Made by a program: the position numbers and the translations under genes. A stretch of DNA of 64,000 nucleotides from Saxidomus purpurata (taxonomy: Eukaryota > Mollusca > Bivalvia > Venerida > Veneridae), in contig JAFMSR010000014.1 of the NCBI GenBank assembly GCA_022818135.1, forward strand, positions 38,930,674-38,994,673, written 5' to 3'. Within the stretch, counting starts at the first letter, position 1. Each line of letters begins with the position of its first letter. Shown here piece by piece: positions 11,382 through 22,606 of the stretch. The notes beneath the pieces were generated by a model, which was given only the letters and a program-made list of their open reading frames with translations, was not told where the DNA came from and ran no database searches.

Positions 11382-11900
11382 TAATGTCCTGCTCTCCTTC
11401 CGGTCCGTGCGTCAAGACGCTTTTTTTTCAGAATTTACAATACTTTATTTACCTCTTCGTTTAACTGACAAGTTGAAATGCAGAAGTTAGGAAGGTTGAT
11501 ATTCTTCAGTGTGTGAGTTACAGATGGATCAGGCCATGTTAGAATGAATATTAAGGCACAAATAACCCTTTTCAATTAAACATTTGTGTGACTTTATGAC
11601 CGTGAATCAATCTTCGGCGTGCAAAGATTATGTAAAGTAATTGCATAAATATCACAAGTAGGTTATTTGGACTTATGTTGAGTGTCTTGCTGTATTAAAT
11701 TTGTTTAGACAAGATTGCAATGAAAAGGCAGGTCAATATTTTATTTCAATTTTAAACACATAAATTTTAAAAGCCAAATCAGTTATTATATAATTTTGAC
11801 CGGTAAATCATCTCTCGGGATATCCCGTTTCTCCTCAACCCATCTTGCTTTTTTCAGAGTCAGTTTACAAAAAATTATAGAGGAGCTAATCTATCAAATC

Positions 11901-14900
11901 ATGTTTAAAGGACTTGAACGTCAGCTCCACATGAACGTTATGCAAAACGAAACAAGTATGGAATCTAAAAGCAAGAAAGACAACTGTGGCAACTTAGACA
12001 CAGAGAAACTGCTATATGGAGTAGAGGACGTTCCGTCAGTTCCGCTTTGTGTTGCTTTTGGCATGCAGGTAATGTTGTTCTCCTTTGTAGTTCGTCAGTG
12101 GGTCAAAATGAATAATTGATTATAGTGGCTGATTCTCATAAAATATATGAAGGTTTTGGTAGTATTTATGCCCTTCGTGGAGTATTTACTATTTATGTTG
12201 TGTTTTGAAGTTTAAATCCACTCGTAGAGCCCTAGATCCCACTTTTTACAGCTCAATCGATTTGGATTCAACACTGTTCCACGTCAGCATTTTTGCAAGG
12301 TCTCTAATTTTCTTTTATAAGGTGTTCTGGCAATGACTTAGTTTATACTAATTTATTTTAGGTCGATTGTGAAACAGTTATCCAACTTATATCAATCACT
12401 CTCGACACCTCATTCCTGATGGTATCCATCGGCGTTAGTGTATGGGAGAAGAGAAGCCAGTTTCCCTTTTAATGCTGAGCGCCAAGCAAGGAAGCTACTG
12501 GTACCATTTTTTACGTCTTTGGTATGACGCGGCCAGGGAGCGAACCCACGACCTCCCGCACTCGAAGCGGACGCTCTTCCACTAGGCTATCGAGGCGGTC
12601 AATAACTTGTACGTGCTAGTTGTTTTCATACCTTGGTCTTTCTCCTTTTACGGAGTCGAGAAAGTATTGGCAATGTTGAGTAAATATGCTAAAAGGTTTT
12701 AAATCCTACATTATAGATACATATGTAATTATATTTAATTCAATCCAGATACGATATTTTAAATTTGAACTATTCAAATTGTATGTAGCCATTAAAATTA
12801 TCAGGGGCTCTATTGCATCAAACGTAAGACAGTAATTACATTAGTAGACCACAAGAGTTATGACTTAAATCTACATTATAAATCCACTGCAACGTACAAA
12901 CATTACCTATTTGCAGTGAATTGACCAGGATTTAGAGTATCACAGTGAAATAGGTTAAAAGTAAAGTCCGGTGCCAGTACCGAAAATTGTTTTATGAGTT
13001 AATTTAAACTTCCAAACAAATCATAACATGGTAAACAAGAGGGCCAAGATGGCTCTTTATCACTCACCTTGCTAACTCAAACTAGATTGCAATCAAGGCA
13101 ATCATACTGACCAAGTATCATAAAGATCCAATAAAAATGCAACCTCTATTGTACACACAAGGTTTCTCTATGATTTGACCCCATGACCTACTTTTTGACC
13201 TCAGATGACCCATATTCGAACTCAACCTACATTTCATCAAGGCAGTCATTGTGACCAAGTTGTATGTAGTTCCAGTCAAAAATACAGACAACATTGCATT
13301 CACAAGGTTTTTCTTTGATTTGACCCCGTGACCTTGCTTTTGACCCCAGATCCCAGATAACCCATATTCGAACTCAAACTAGATTTTATAAAGATAATCA
13401 TACTGACAAAGTTTCATGAAAAATCCAATGGAAACTGCAACCTCTATTGCATACACAAGTTTTTTTCTATGATTTGACCCCGTGACCAAGTTTTTGACCC
13501 CAGATAACCCATATTCAAACTCGATCTAGATGTTATCAAGGCAGTCATACTGACCAAGTTCCATGAAGATCCAATGAAATAGCAACCTCTATTGCATACA
13601 CAAGGTTTTTTTCTATTATTTGATCTCGTGACCTAGTTTTTGACCCCAGATAATACATATTCGTATTTTACCTAGATTTTATCAAGGCAAACATTTTGAC
13701 TTGAAGTTTCATGAAAATCCATTAAAAATGCAATCTCTATTGCATACACAAGGTTTTACTATGATATTTGACCCCGTGACCTAGTTTTTGACCCAAGATA
13801 ACTCATATACGAACTTGAACTAGATTTTATCAAGTCAATCATACTGACCAAGTTTCAAAATGATCCAATGAAAAATACAACTTTGTGCTCAGGTGAGCTA
13901 AAAACCCACGAATACTACCTTTTATATTTTGATGAAAATCGCCCACATAAAAAACAGTTATTCATTTTGAGACACGTGGCCAAATGGATATAAACAATTC
14001 TATCTATGATGTTATTTTATAACATTTTGCGATGTTGAGTATGAAAATACAGTAAACTCCGTTTAAAACGAACTCCTTGGGACCGCTTAAACTTGTTCCT
14101 TATATCCGTAGTTTGTTAACTCCGTATAACATTTTAATATAAAATAAATAAAGTAAAAAAATCGGGCCGAGAAAATATGTTCCTTATAGCCGGATTTTCG
14201 CTATATCCGGAGTCGTTATATACGGAGTTTACTATATAACCATACCGACAATAAAAATCACCCATCAAATGGAAGACCTAAATTTTACTCATAGATGTGA
14301 TAATAAAGTATCATAAAAACCTTCTTAGAAAGGTTCTCGGGTTGGAGATAACACAAATTAAATCTATCTGTAAATCATGTCACCAAGAAATGAAATCGTT
14401 TGCCATTGAATCTTTGCAATATTAAGTGAAAAATATATTAGTATCGGTCTCACTGGACAGTAGGTGACGGTTCTATACCTTAGTACTGATAATGTTGCTT
14501 TCTTTCTCATTTTACAGCAAGCACTCCTGTGCCTTAGCGGGCCGTTGTCTATGGCCTTTATTATCTCTGATCTTCTATGTGCCAAAGGCCAGAGCGACGT
14601 GACTTCCAAATTACTGAGCATAAGTATCTTCATGAGTGGAGTTGCTACAATTTTACAGACGTTCTTCGGTTTACGGTACTAAACCTTTTTAGACTAATAA
14701 AACATTGCATGTTCATAATTTGATTGACCGGTTAACCGTACCACCTCTGCATCAAAACTGATGTACCTACAAGGAATTACGATGTTAAGCAGGAGTTTTG
14801 TCTTAACATGCATTGGGACTACAGCTGGATCTCAGAAAAGCCGAAAAGCAGTTGTTTTATAGTTTAAAGATTTCATTATTTAAAAGAGTCTTTCCAATTT

Positions 14901-17900
14901 TCTCATCTAGACATAAACAAAAAGTGTTATAAATTATACGCCTAAAAGCTCTCTGTAAAATGCGTTTTAGTTTGCATATACGTGTCTGCATGAATACATT
15001 AGTTATGCAGAGTGAACGACGATCTTTTAAATGATATCATTTGTTCTACTTTTCTGGTTATGTAGTGAAGCATGCACAATTAATGTTATACTTGATATTT
15101 AATAAATATTTTCAATTGAAGTAAATACGAAAATAATCAGTATGAAAACTGTGTTTGAAATTCAAAACGATTCAAATCGAAAAGATTGTTCATATGTGAG
15201 AATTGTGCAGATGTAAGACATGTTTGTGTATATTATCTTGTGCTATTTACAAAGAAGCGATTTCATTTAACATTAGCCTCTGGCTATTAACCATTCACAT
15301 AATTCGAAAAATAACACATCAAAACACTTCATTTTGTGAGAATTTAATAACAAGCAATCAGTGTCACAACCGGCAATTCTCCTCAGATAATGTCATGCTT
15401 TGGTCGTCACGGGGTCTCATGAAAATCTAGTATTTATCGACATCAAGTCACACGGTTTAAAGGGAGACAATGCATTTATAGTGGTTTAATAAACAAGGAA
15501 AGTATTAGCCTGTAATAATGCCAAATATTACATGCCGAGAAATGTCTCGTGTACGCACGGTGTGCCGATATAGCGACGTGTATCCCAAAAGAATGATAAA
15601 ACAAGTATTTATGAAGGGTTAACGGAACTACAACACGTATGGTTATGCTAATTTTACAGCTGTTTGCTGGTGTGGCTTAAACTTTCCGATTTGTTTAACA
15701 ATCTTTTCAATTGTTTGAATGATAAAAAATTGTTTTGAGGCTATTTGAAATGATCTCAGAATAAAGGTATGCTTCCTTTAAAAGAGCCAACGATACATGT
15801 ATAGTGCATCGGCAATTATTTAGCCCGAAAGAATATCTTCTAAAGTCGTTGATAATGTGCAATGGAAATATGGCAATTTACACAGAATCTATGACTTTAC
15901 GCCTTTTTCAGTTCAAGTAAAATTTGCTTGCATTTCTATATATAAATTTTGACACATTCAAATTCAAGGAGTTGCTTCTGGACCAAAGACATAAGTTGAC
16001 TGCATACCATAACTGCATTACTGACCTAGGCTTATGTGGTAACAACGATAACTCCTGTGATCAAATAAGAAAACCTAATTTTAATAAATAAGTTTACACA
16101 ATTGTTAATTTTACAGACTTGGCATAATCCAGTCGTCAGCAGGTTCATTGATTGCGCCAATGATAGTCATGATGTCACTGCCCAAATGGAGATGTCCAGA
16201 ACGTTGTAAGTTAAATACCTATATATATTGTTCTATTCTGAAACAAAGAACGCTTTACATCATTTCCAATGGCCAAGTTTTTAATTTTTCCCGAAGAGTC
16301 TTGTACTTCGTTTCTTTTTCTAGAAATTTTATTTTGTGATGTATACATTCCGTTTGAAAAAGTATACTTTTCTGATCTTTTAACCATTGGAAGCGTGCGT
16401 AAATTAAGCCCGTATGATGTGAAGTGTGGTGTGCCGAAATAAGTGTGCTTTTCACCTCTTGCTTTCATCCAGTGCCGCTAGACGGTCTTGTGCGAAAAGA
16501 TAGCCGAGTGTGTAAGGCTACCAGTACATAGCCTATCAATGGACATGCCCTCCGCAGTGCCTCTTAATTGTGACACATGAAAACAGAGCACTTGTCGCAT
16601 CAGGCTGAATTGCAAGGGTCTCATAGGAGGTCTGCTCAAAGACATGCGGAATTATTGGCCAATCGGCGTGTGAAAGACCCCATCTATAGGCAGAAAGCTA
16701 GGGTTTTCACACCTTTAGTTCCATCCTGTGTTTCCAGAAAGGTGTTTGCACCAGGAACTAAGGGAAGGGCAACCCTGACAAAAACCAAGAGAGCTGAAGT
16801 AAGATGAACTATACAAGTTTGACGTTCTCTAACAAACCATTATATATAATGGCTACCAACAAGATCTTCATAATCACCAATAACACATCAGGATGTCGCT
16901 TGATTTTAGCACCGGATTCTGAGCCTTGACATGACCCATCCTAAACTACTGGATGTCACTCACCTCGACTAAGAGCCAGGAGGCGAAGGAGGAAACCCAA
17001 GGGCTACACATTGACACGGTAGAAGCTATAGCAATAATTAAGTTTTTCAGAGTTATGCGTTGGAACGTCTTCAATAAGAAAACAGAATTTGAAATTATCT
17101 TGTGTGAGAAGGACATCATAGTCTGCTGTATTCAAACGACTTACCATACAACGGCAAAGTTTTCAAGGTTATATGCTATTTATGCTTCTGTTGCGACAAG
17201 TTATGAATAACAGCAGAAGGAGGAATGAAACAATATTGGCGCAATGCAAACGTGTATGCACATGGACAGCTCCGAATACCAGTACCAGGGTTTGAGCCTT
17301 AGACTGAGCGACAATGTGATGCATTTTGTTAATCTTTACTCCCCAAATGACAAAGATCAGTCTTCGGATTCCATCCCTTTAAGAAGTCCTTGACTTTGAT
17401 TAAATCAACAGTCACGTTCAAGGCTGGAAATATTATCACATAGATAAAGGTGGAAAAGAGATTGAGTCCTGACTAGATGGATGCAATGTTGATGCTTATG
17501 AATGCCCGTGATGATTAACCAACATTTCACTATAGACGCTGGCACACCACATCGCTCAAGGCCTTGCTTTCTGCACAGAAGGCATTCAGAGTCATGTCAC
17601 AAGGGAAGTAGGTGAACAGCTTTGGAGTCTGTTTACCTCAGCATGCAGAATATACCAGACAAGAGCGAATCTTCCCAAGATGAAACTACTAGCAGGACGA
17701 ATGGAGTTCAGGACAAGAACGTTCCGATGATCTCTGCGGAAATATACAGAGACATTAATCAAGTCACCAAAGATTCCATATAAGATATACGTGTACATGT
17801 ACCTGCGGTATCTATCATTGTTCTAGCAATAAGAAGTATCGTCTATCTAATTACAGCCGAGGAAATTGGTTTAAATGGAACTGGAAATCGTGATGATGAG

Positions 17901-19172
17901 TGGCAGATCAGAATGAGGGAGGTGAGTACCGGCATTTATGTGATAGATTATTCTATTTGCTTTTGTTTTGTTTTGTGTAGGCTTTGAATCCATTTTTTAA
18001 TTCAAAAGTTTTTTTGTTTTGGACGCATGTACTCCAAGTCAGTGGCAAATATGACAGGACAAACAGGAATAGTTATGTACGATTTTTTTCGAATAATAGC
18101 CTGGGTTTAAAGCATAGCAAATATATCAAAACGTTGAAAAATACTATGTTGCTTGGCTAATTAATTTATAAGTTGATGCACAATGAATGTGACCGTCATG
18201 AAGACCAAGTGAAGAAGAAGTTTTCTTATTTGTAAAGAATAATGACATTTCGCCCAGAATACATAACTACGTTTTATGATGGTGGGAATGCAGGGGCATT
18301 CAATGGGCCACTGACGCCGCGATCGGAAACACGTTGAAAAAAATCTCTCAATGACTAAGATCTTTACTTGCATTGGGTTGAAAGATAGGCAACTAGTTGC
18401 AGCAAAAGATTTGGTATTTCAAATGATACTGTAAGGACTGTTCAGTGTAAAACCCCGCTAGTGTAAACAATACTATCGTAGATAATTCAACCAATTTTGC
18501 ATTGGCATATAAATCTATTTTCGTTTACAGGCAAATTAAAATATTTCCTATTTACTAAAAATTACACGTTGAACATGTATATCACGTATTTTACATCTAT
18601 TCTATTTATAAGTAATTAGTATTCTCTTCTGACTTGATTTGCCAAAATAATTGTGTTCACACAAATTAGAACATAAAGTGCATGTGTAGCCTTCCCTGCC
18701 CTTATGAATTTTGTCAAGAAATTGTTTATAAACATTTTACTTGCCGATATTGATATGCAATCTGATCATTCCTTTACCGTCGGGTTTGTTTACATTTGTT
18801 AAATGAATAATGTTCTGTCTCACATTATCTACCACTCATTAAGTTGGTAAGTTATATCTTTACTTTAAGAGACCACCAGTTCTGTTATTAGTGCTTAACA
18901 GTTTGAGAATACAATAATACATCTGGACAGCTGTAAAGTAAAAGAAGTATATGCAAATAATACAATTTATCTGATACCTATCCTTTACAGGTCCAAGGCA
19001 ACCTTATCCTTGCGTCTATCACGCAAGTGTTTCTTGGCTGTACCGGACTAACAGGAATTTTCTTGAAGTTAATCGGACCCTTGACAATCGCACCAACCCT
19101 CGTGTTGCTAAGCTTGTCTATTAACGGTATTGTAATAAACCTTGTGAAAACCCATTGGGGTATTGCATTTTT
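11901..19172 (+). CDS. SLC23 5' half, copy A (probable second haplotype)
   Basis: Exons 11858-12068, 14518-14675, 16117-16205, 17857-17921 and 18991-19172 match those of copy B in length, phase and splice sites. The reading frame is open throughout. They encode the N-terminal cytoplasmic tail and roughly the first half of the transporter, including VPLCVAFGMQ, QALLCLSGPLSM and VQGNLILASITQ. Coding differences from B are few (for example SGPL versus SGPM, CPER versus CPEH, LSIN versus LSIT). The contig ends before the 3' exons, so this copy has no second half of its own. I read it as the other allele of the gene annotated at 22439-38118 and not as an extra gene. Confidence 0.75.
12359..12600 (-). 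repeat. tRNA-derived SINE (minus), copy A
   Basis: The minus strand from 12600 reads a 75-nt tRNA-like head (12526-12600) with A-box TAGCCTAGTGGAAGAGCG, a CCGC/GCGG anticodon stem and B-box GTGGGTTCGCTCCC. A body and a tail CACAATCGACCTAAAATAAA follow. It lies in the intron after exon 2, and the allelic copy is 22897-23138. It is a SINE and not a functional tRNA gene, because the body and shared tail continue from the head. Confidence 0.85.
13032..13901 (+). repeat. Element with ~145-bp internal tandem repeats, copy A
   Basis: Left end AACAAGAGGGCCAAGATGGC, right end CTCAGGTGAGCTAAAA. Between them are about six units with TGACCAAGTTTCATGAAGAT, TCTATTGCATACACAAGG, TTTGACCCCGTGACC and TTTTTGACCCCAGAT. 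Allelic copy 24257-25123. The layout (short arms around tandem cores) is like known non-autonomous bivalve elements. Confidence 0.8.
14050..14233. mobile_element. Tigger/pogo-type MITE, copy A
   Basis: Begins CAGTAAACTCCG after TA and ends CGGAGTTTACT followed by TA, so it has terminal inverted repeats and a TA target duplication. The ends match the left end of the Tigger element at 63342. It sits in the intron before exon 3; allelic copy 25272-25455. Confidence 0.8.
14676..16116. other. Intron 3 of copy A, no other feature
   Basis: Unique-looking AT-rich intron sequence, collinear with 25898-27344 in copy B and in part with 58190-59488 in the decayed copy. Confidence 0.6.
16500..17815 (+). 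mobile_element. Fossil LINE endonuclease fragment, copy A
   Basis: Broken frames across the intron between exons 4 and 5 spell the order of an APE-type endonuclease of a non-LTR retrotransposon: RWNVFNKKTEFE, then CCIQTTY (family CCIQETH-like), FVNLYSPNDKDQSSDSIPL, and a W/TTS segment ending RRWHTTS. Stops and frameshifts interrupt every stretch, and no reverse transcriptase follows. It is also present in copy B (27728-29043) and in the decayed copy (59860-61135), so insertion predates that older duplication. Confidence 0.75.
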
Positions 19173-19678
19173 GTAAGTACAGAATTGAGTTTAAAAAGGA
19201 CTTTAGCATAAAAACGATACTGTGTCGTTTTACGTAGTAATAAATGTTGAAGATCTATAATTTAAATAAATTAAATTTTGTTCTGCTAGAGGAGATATGC
19301 TTGCGACCACATTTTGACTGGAATTTATTAGGCCAACCTTTTGAACGTGTTTCTGTTATACAAAATATTAATTAAAATCATGGTCGTCTGCAATGTTTTT
19401 TTTCCAAAAAACACACGATATTTGATGGGATAAACGTAACAATGAACCATTCTGTGTAACAAGACGTCCGACTTTGTAAATTTATAAACATTTAACTGAA
19501 ATTACACAAAACCTCAAAAGTTTCATAAAATAGTAAAGGGGATTCAAATTGTAGGGCATATGTCCTTTTTTATTACTGTGTAGTGATTATATCCATCTCG
19601 TGTATTATGTGCGATATTTTGTCTGTTCTGTGCACTTCGGTGTAACAGATTTTGTTCTTCCCTTTCAAATTCAACAAG

Positions 19679-20178
19679 NNNNNNNNNNNNNNNNNNNNNN
19701 NNNNNNNNNNNNNNNNNNNNNNNNNNNNNNNNNNNNNNNNNNNNNNNNNNNNNNNNNNNNNNNNNNNNNNNNNNNNNNNNNNNNNNNNNNNNNNNNNNNN
19801 NNNNNNNNNNNNNNNNNNNNNNNNNNNNNNNNNNNNNNNNNNNNNNNNNNNNNNNNNNNNNNNNNNNNNNNNNNNNNNNNNNNNNNNNNNNNNNNNNNNN
19901 NNNNNNNNNNNNNNNNNNNNNNNNNNNNNNNNNNNNNNNNNNNNNNNNNNNNNNNNNNNNNNNNNNNNNNNNNNNNNNNNNNNNNNNNNNNNNNNNNNNN
20001 NNNNNNNNNNNNNNNNNNNNNNNNNNNNNNNNNNNNNNNNNNNNNNNNNNNNNNNNNNNNNNNNNNNNNNNNNNNNNNNNNNNNNNNNNNNNNNNNNNNN
20101 NNNNNNNNNNNNNNNNNNNNNNNNNNNNNNNNNNNNNNNNNNNNNNNNNNNNNNNNNNNNNNNNNNNNNNNNNNNNNN
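19679..20178. other. Assembly gap, 500 N
   Basis: Exactly 500 N, a fixed-size placeholder. It separates the two near-identical blocks, and the second contig starts inside the ~144-bp tandem array. Confidence 0.99.
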
Positions 20179-21821
20179 ATAGATCTTTTGGTTAGTGGGC
20201 CAAAGGTCAAGGTCAGAGTGACCCTAACTTTGAAAGTCCTTTCCGCTTAATTTCTCGAGATTTATTTGACCCAGTCTTCAAATTCATTGGATGATTGGTC
20301 TTACTGAGTAAATGATCCCTATGTTTTTGGGGTCAGTGGGTCAAAGGTCAAGGTCACAGTGACTCGAACTTTGAAAATATTTTCCACTCAATATCTTGAG
20401 ATCTACATCACCCAGAGTCTTCAAACGTCAAAGGAGGATTGGCCCTTTTGGGCCTCTTGTTTTCTTGACAAAACTGATGTGGGTAAATTGTAAACACAAA
20501 GTTCATTCCATTTACTTTAATATTAAGCGAAGGGGAGGGGCTTAGTTACAATACACTGGAGTGCGTTATCTAACCGTTCAGGTATCAGATACCAGTGGCT
20601 ACTTTTTTGGGTGTACAAATTGTGGAGCAAGAGGGTAAATGTCATACGGCCTGTTGAGAACATGTATCTTGCCTTGATAAAATCTAGGTCGAGTTCGAAC
20701 ATGAGGTCTACGGTCAAAAACTAGATCACCTGCTTAAAAACATTGTGTATGCCATACAGGTGACATTTACAACCCAAACATCATGTAAACAGGTTTGCCT
20801 TGTCAAGGTCAAACAGAATATTTGTGTTTATGATATATATTTGGGTACAATTATATATTGTCATAAGTCGCAGGTGAGCGATATAGGGCCATCTTGGCCC
20901 TCTTGTATGACTATAAGTTCTAAAACATTTTATTTTCATATAGTTTGAAGAACTTTATTTTTTACCACAATCTGAGAGCGAGCTGCTTTAAGGTCGGACG
21001 GGTGACCAGCATCACATATATATTTTTTGCCTTATGGGCCTAGCTATTTAGTCAACTCCTTCCATTTAAATTTTGTTTAAAGGGACATACCTTACATCTA
21101 GCAGATTATATTCTCGAAACATAGATGATGTATTCAATGAACGTAAAACGATAAATAAATATAATTTTAAAGAACAACATATATCGTAAAATGCTTCCTT
21201 TTACCACAATTAATCAACAAAGAGGCATTCTGTAATAAATCGCATCCACCCATTAATTGTACAACAACAACTCTACAAAGGTTTTTTGCATAGTTTACGA
21301 TACTGCAAATGTTTTTAAAACGTTGATTTAATCGATAATGACTAGAATGGATAGCTTAATATTTTAGGTAGGCTATAATACTTTCAGAATGTTTTATTAT
21401 TTATGTTTTGTGGGTTATTTAGTTTGACATCAGTTATAAGGTATGTCCCTTTAATGTTTAAAATTATGTTTATCATGTTAAACAATTACTACGTTGCGTT
21501 GTAAAGTTCACATTTTTTTTGGTCGGGGGGGGGGGGGATTTCCTCAAAGCGTCAATATGATAAATGTTAGACGCTTTATTTGCTAGGTAAACATATTAAG
21601 CAAATGTGTACATCCATATTCAAATTCATATTTGATACAGTTTCTATCAAATTGCAATACGATATCTTAATGTGCAAATATATGTCTATGAATTGTCATA
21701 CATAATGAGCTTATACTATGTTGGATTACCTATACACTTAACACTACGTTATCGGGGTCATTATGTTTGTTGGTTCCGTTCTAGGAGTCTTCCTGTAAAA
21801 CAGGACTTTCTTCCGACTAAA

Positions 21822-21879
21822 ATGATCAAAATGTCACAGCAAGAAAAAGAAGCGGATTTACATTGTGTGAACATTAACG
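21822..21879 (+). CDS. Possible 5' exon of SLC23 (copy B), uncertain
   Basis: Same as 11284-11341 with one coding change (VNVN to VNIN). In-frame joining needs the exon to start at 22398 instead of 22396. It could be untranslated. Confidence 0.3.
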
Positions 21880-22395
21880 GTACGTCATACGGGACAATGT
21901 GACGTCAGTTTTGACGTCATAATGTCCTGCTCTCCTTCCGGTCCGTGCGTCAAGACGCTTTTTTTTCAGAATTTACAATACTTTATTTACCTCTTCGTTT
22001 AACTGACAAGTTGAAATGCAGAAGTTAGGAAGGTTGATATTCTTCAGTGTGTGAGTTACAGATGGATCAGGCCATGTTAGAATGAATATTAAGGCACAAA
22101 TGACCCTTTTCTATTAAACATTTGTGTGACTTTATGACCGTGAATCAATCTTCGGCGTGCAAAGATTATGTAAAGTAATTGCATAAATATCACAAGTAGG
22201 TTATTTGGACTTATGTTGAGTGTCTTGCTGTATTAAATTTGTTTAGACAAGATTGCAATGAAAAGGCAGGTCAATATTTTATTTCAATTTTAAACACATA
22301 AATTTTAAAAGCCAAATCAGTTATTATATAATTTTGACCGGTAAATCATCTCTCGGGATATCCCGTTTCTCCTCAACCCATCTTGCTTTTTTCAG

Positions 22396-22606
22396 AGTCA
22401 GTTTACAAAAAATTATAGAGGAGCTAATCTATCAAATCATGTTTAAAGGACTTGAACGTCAGCTCCACATGAACGTTATGCAAAACGAAACAAGTATGGA
22501 ATCTAAAAGCAAGAAAGACAACTGTGGCAACTTAGACACAGAGAAACTGCTATATGGAGTAGAGGACGTTCCGTCAGTTCCGCTTTGTGTTGCTTTTGGC
22601 ATGCAG
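22396..22606 (+). CDS. SLC23 exon 2 (N-terminal tail, start of TM1)
   Basis: Acceptor TTTTTTCAG, donor CAG|GTAATG, ends in phase 0. Encodes the polar tail and LLYGVEDVPSVPLCVAFGMQ. The best start is the ATG at 22439. Confidence 0.85.

Larger units (their letters stand above)
9640..19678. other. Duplicated block, copy A (end of contig 1)
   Basis: Collinear and near-identical with 20179-30912. Differences are scattered single bases, short indels, a G-run length change and one 684-bp presence/absence insertion. The block runs exactly to the 500-N gap, and its partner starts exactly after that gap. This end-to-start arrangement is what an unmerged contig overlap between two haplotypes produces. 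A real tandem duplication would not need to end at the contig edges. Confidence 0.85.

Noticed and set aside
12526..12600. Functional tRNA gene (minus strand)
   Set aside because: Good A and B boxes, but a SINE body and shared tail follow directly, and end pairing is imperfect.
19600..20250. Long open frames across the N run
   Set aside because: The length comes from unknown bases in the gap; the same applies to 55455-56042.
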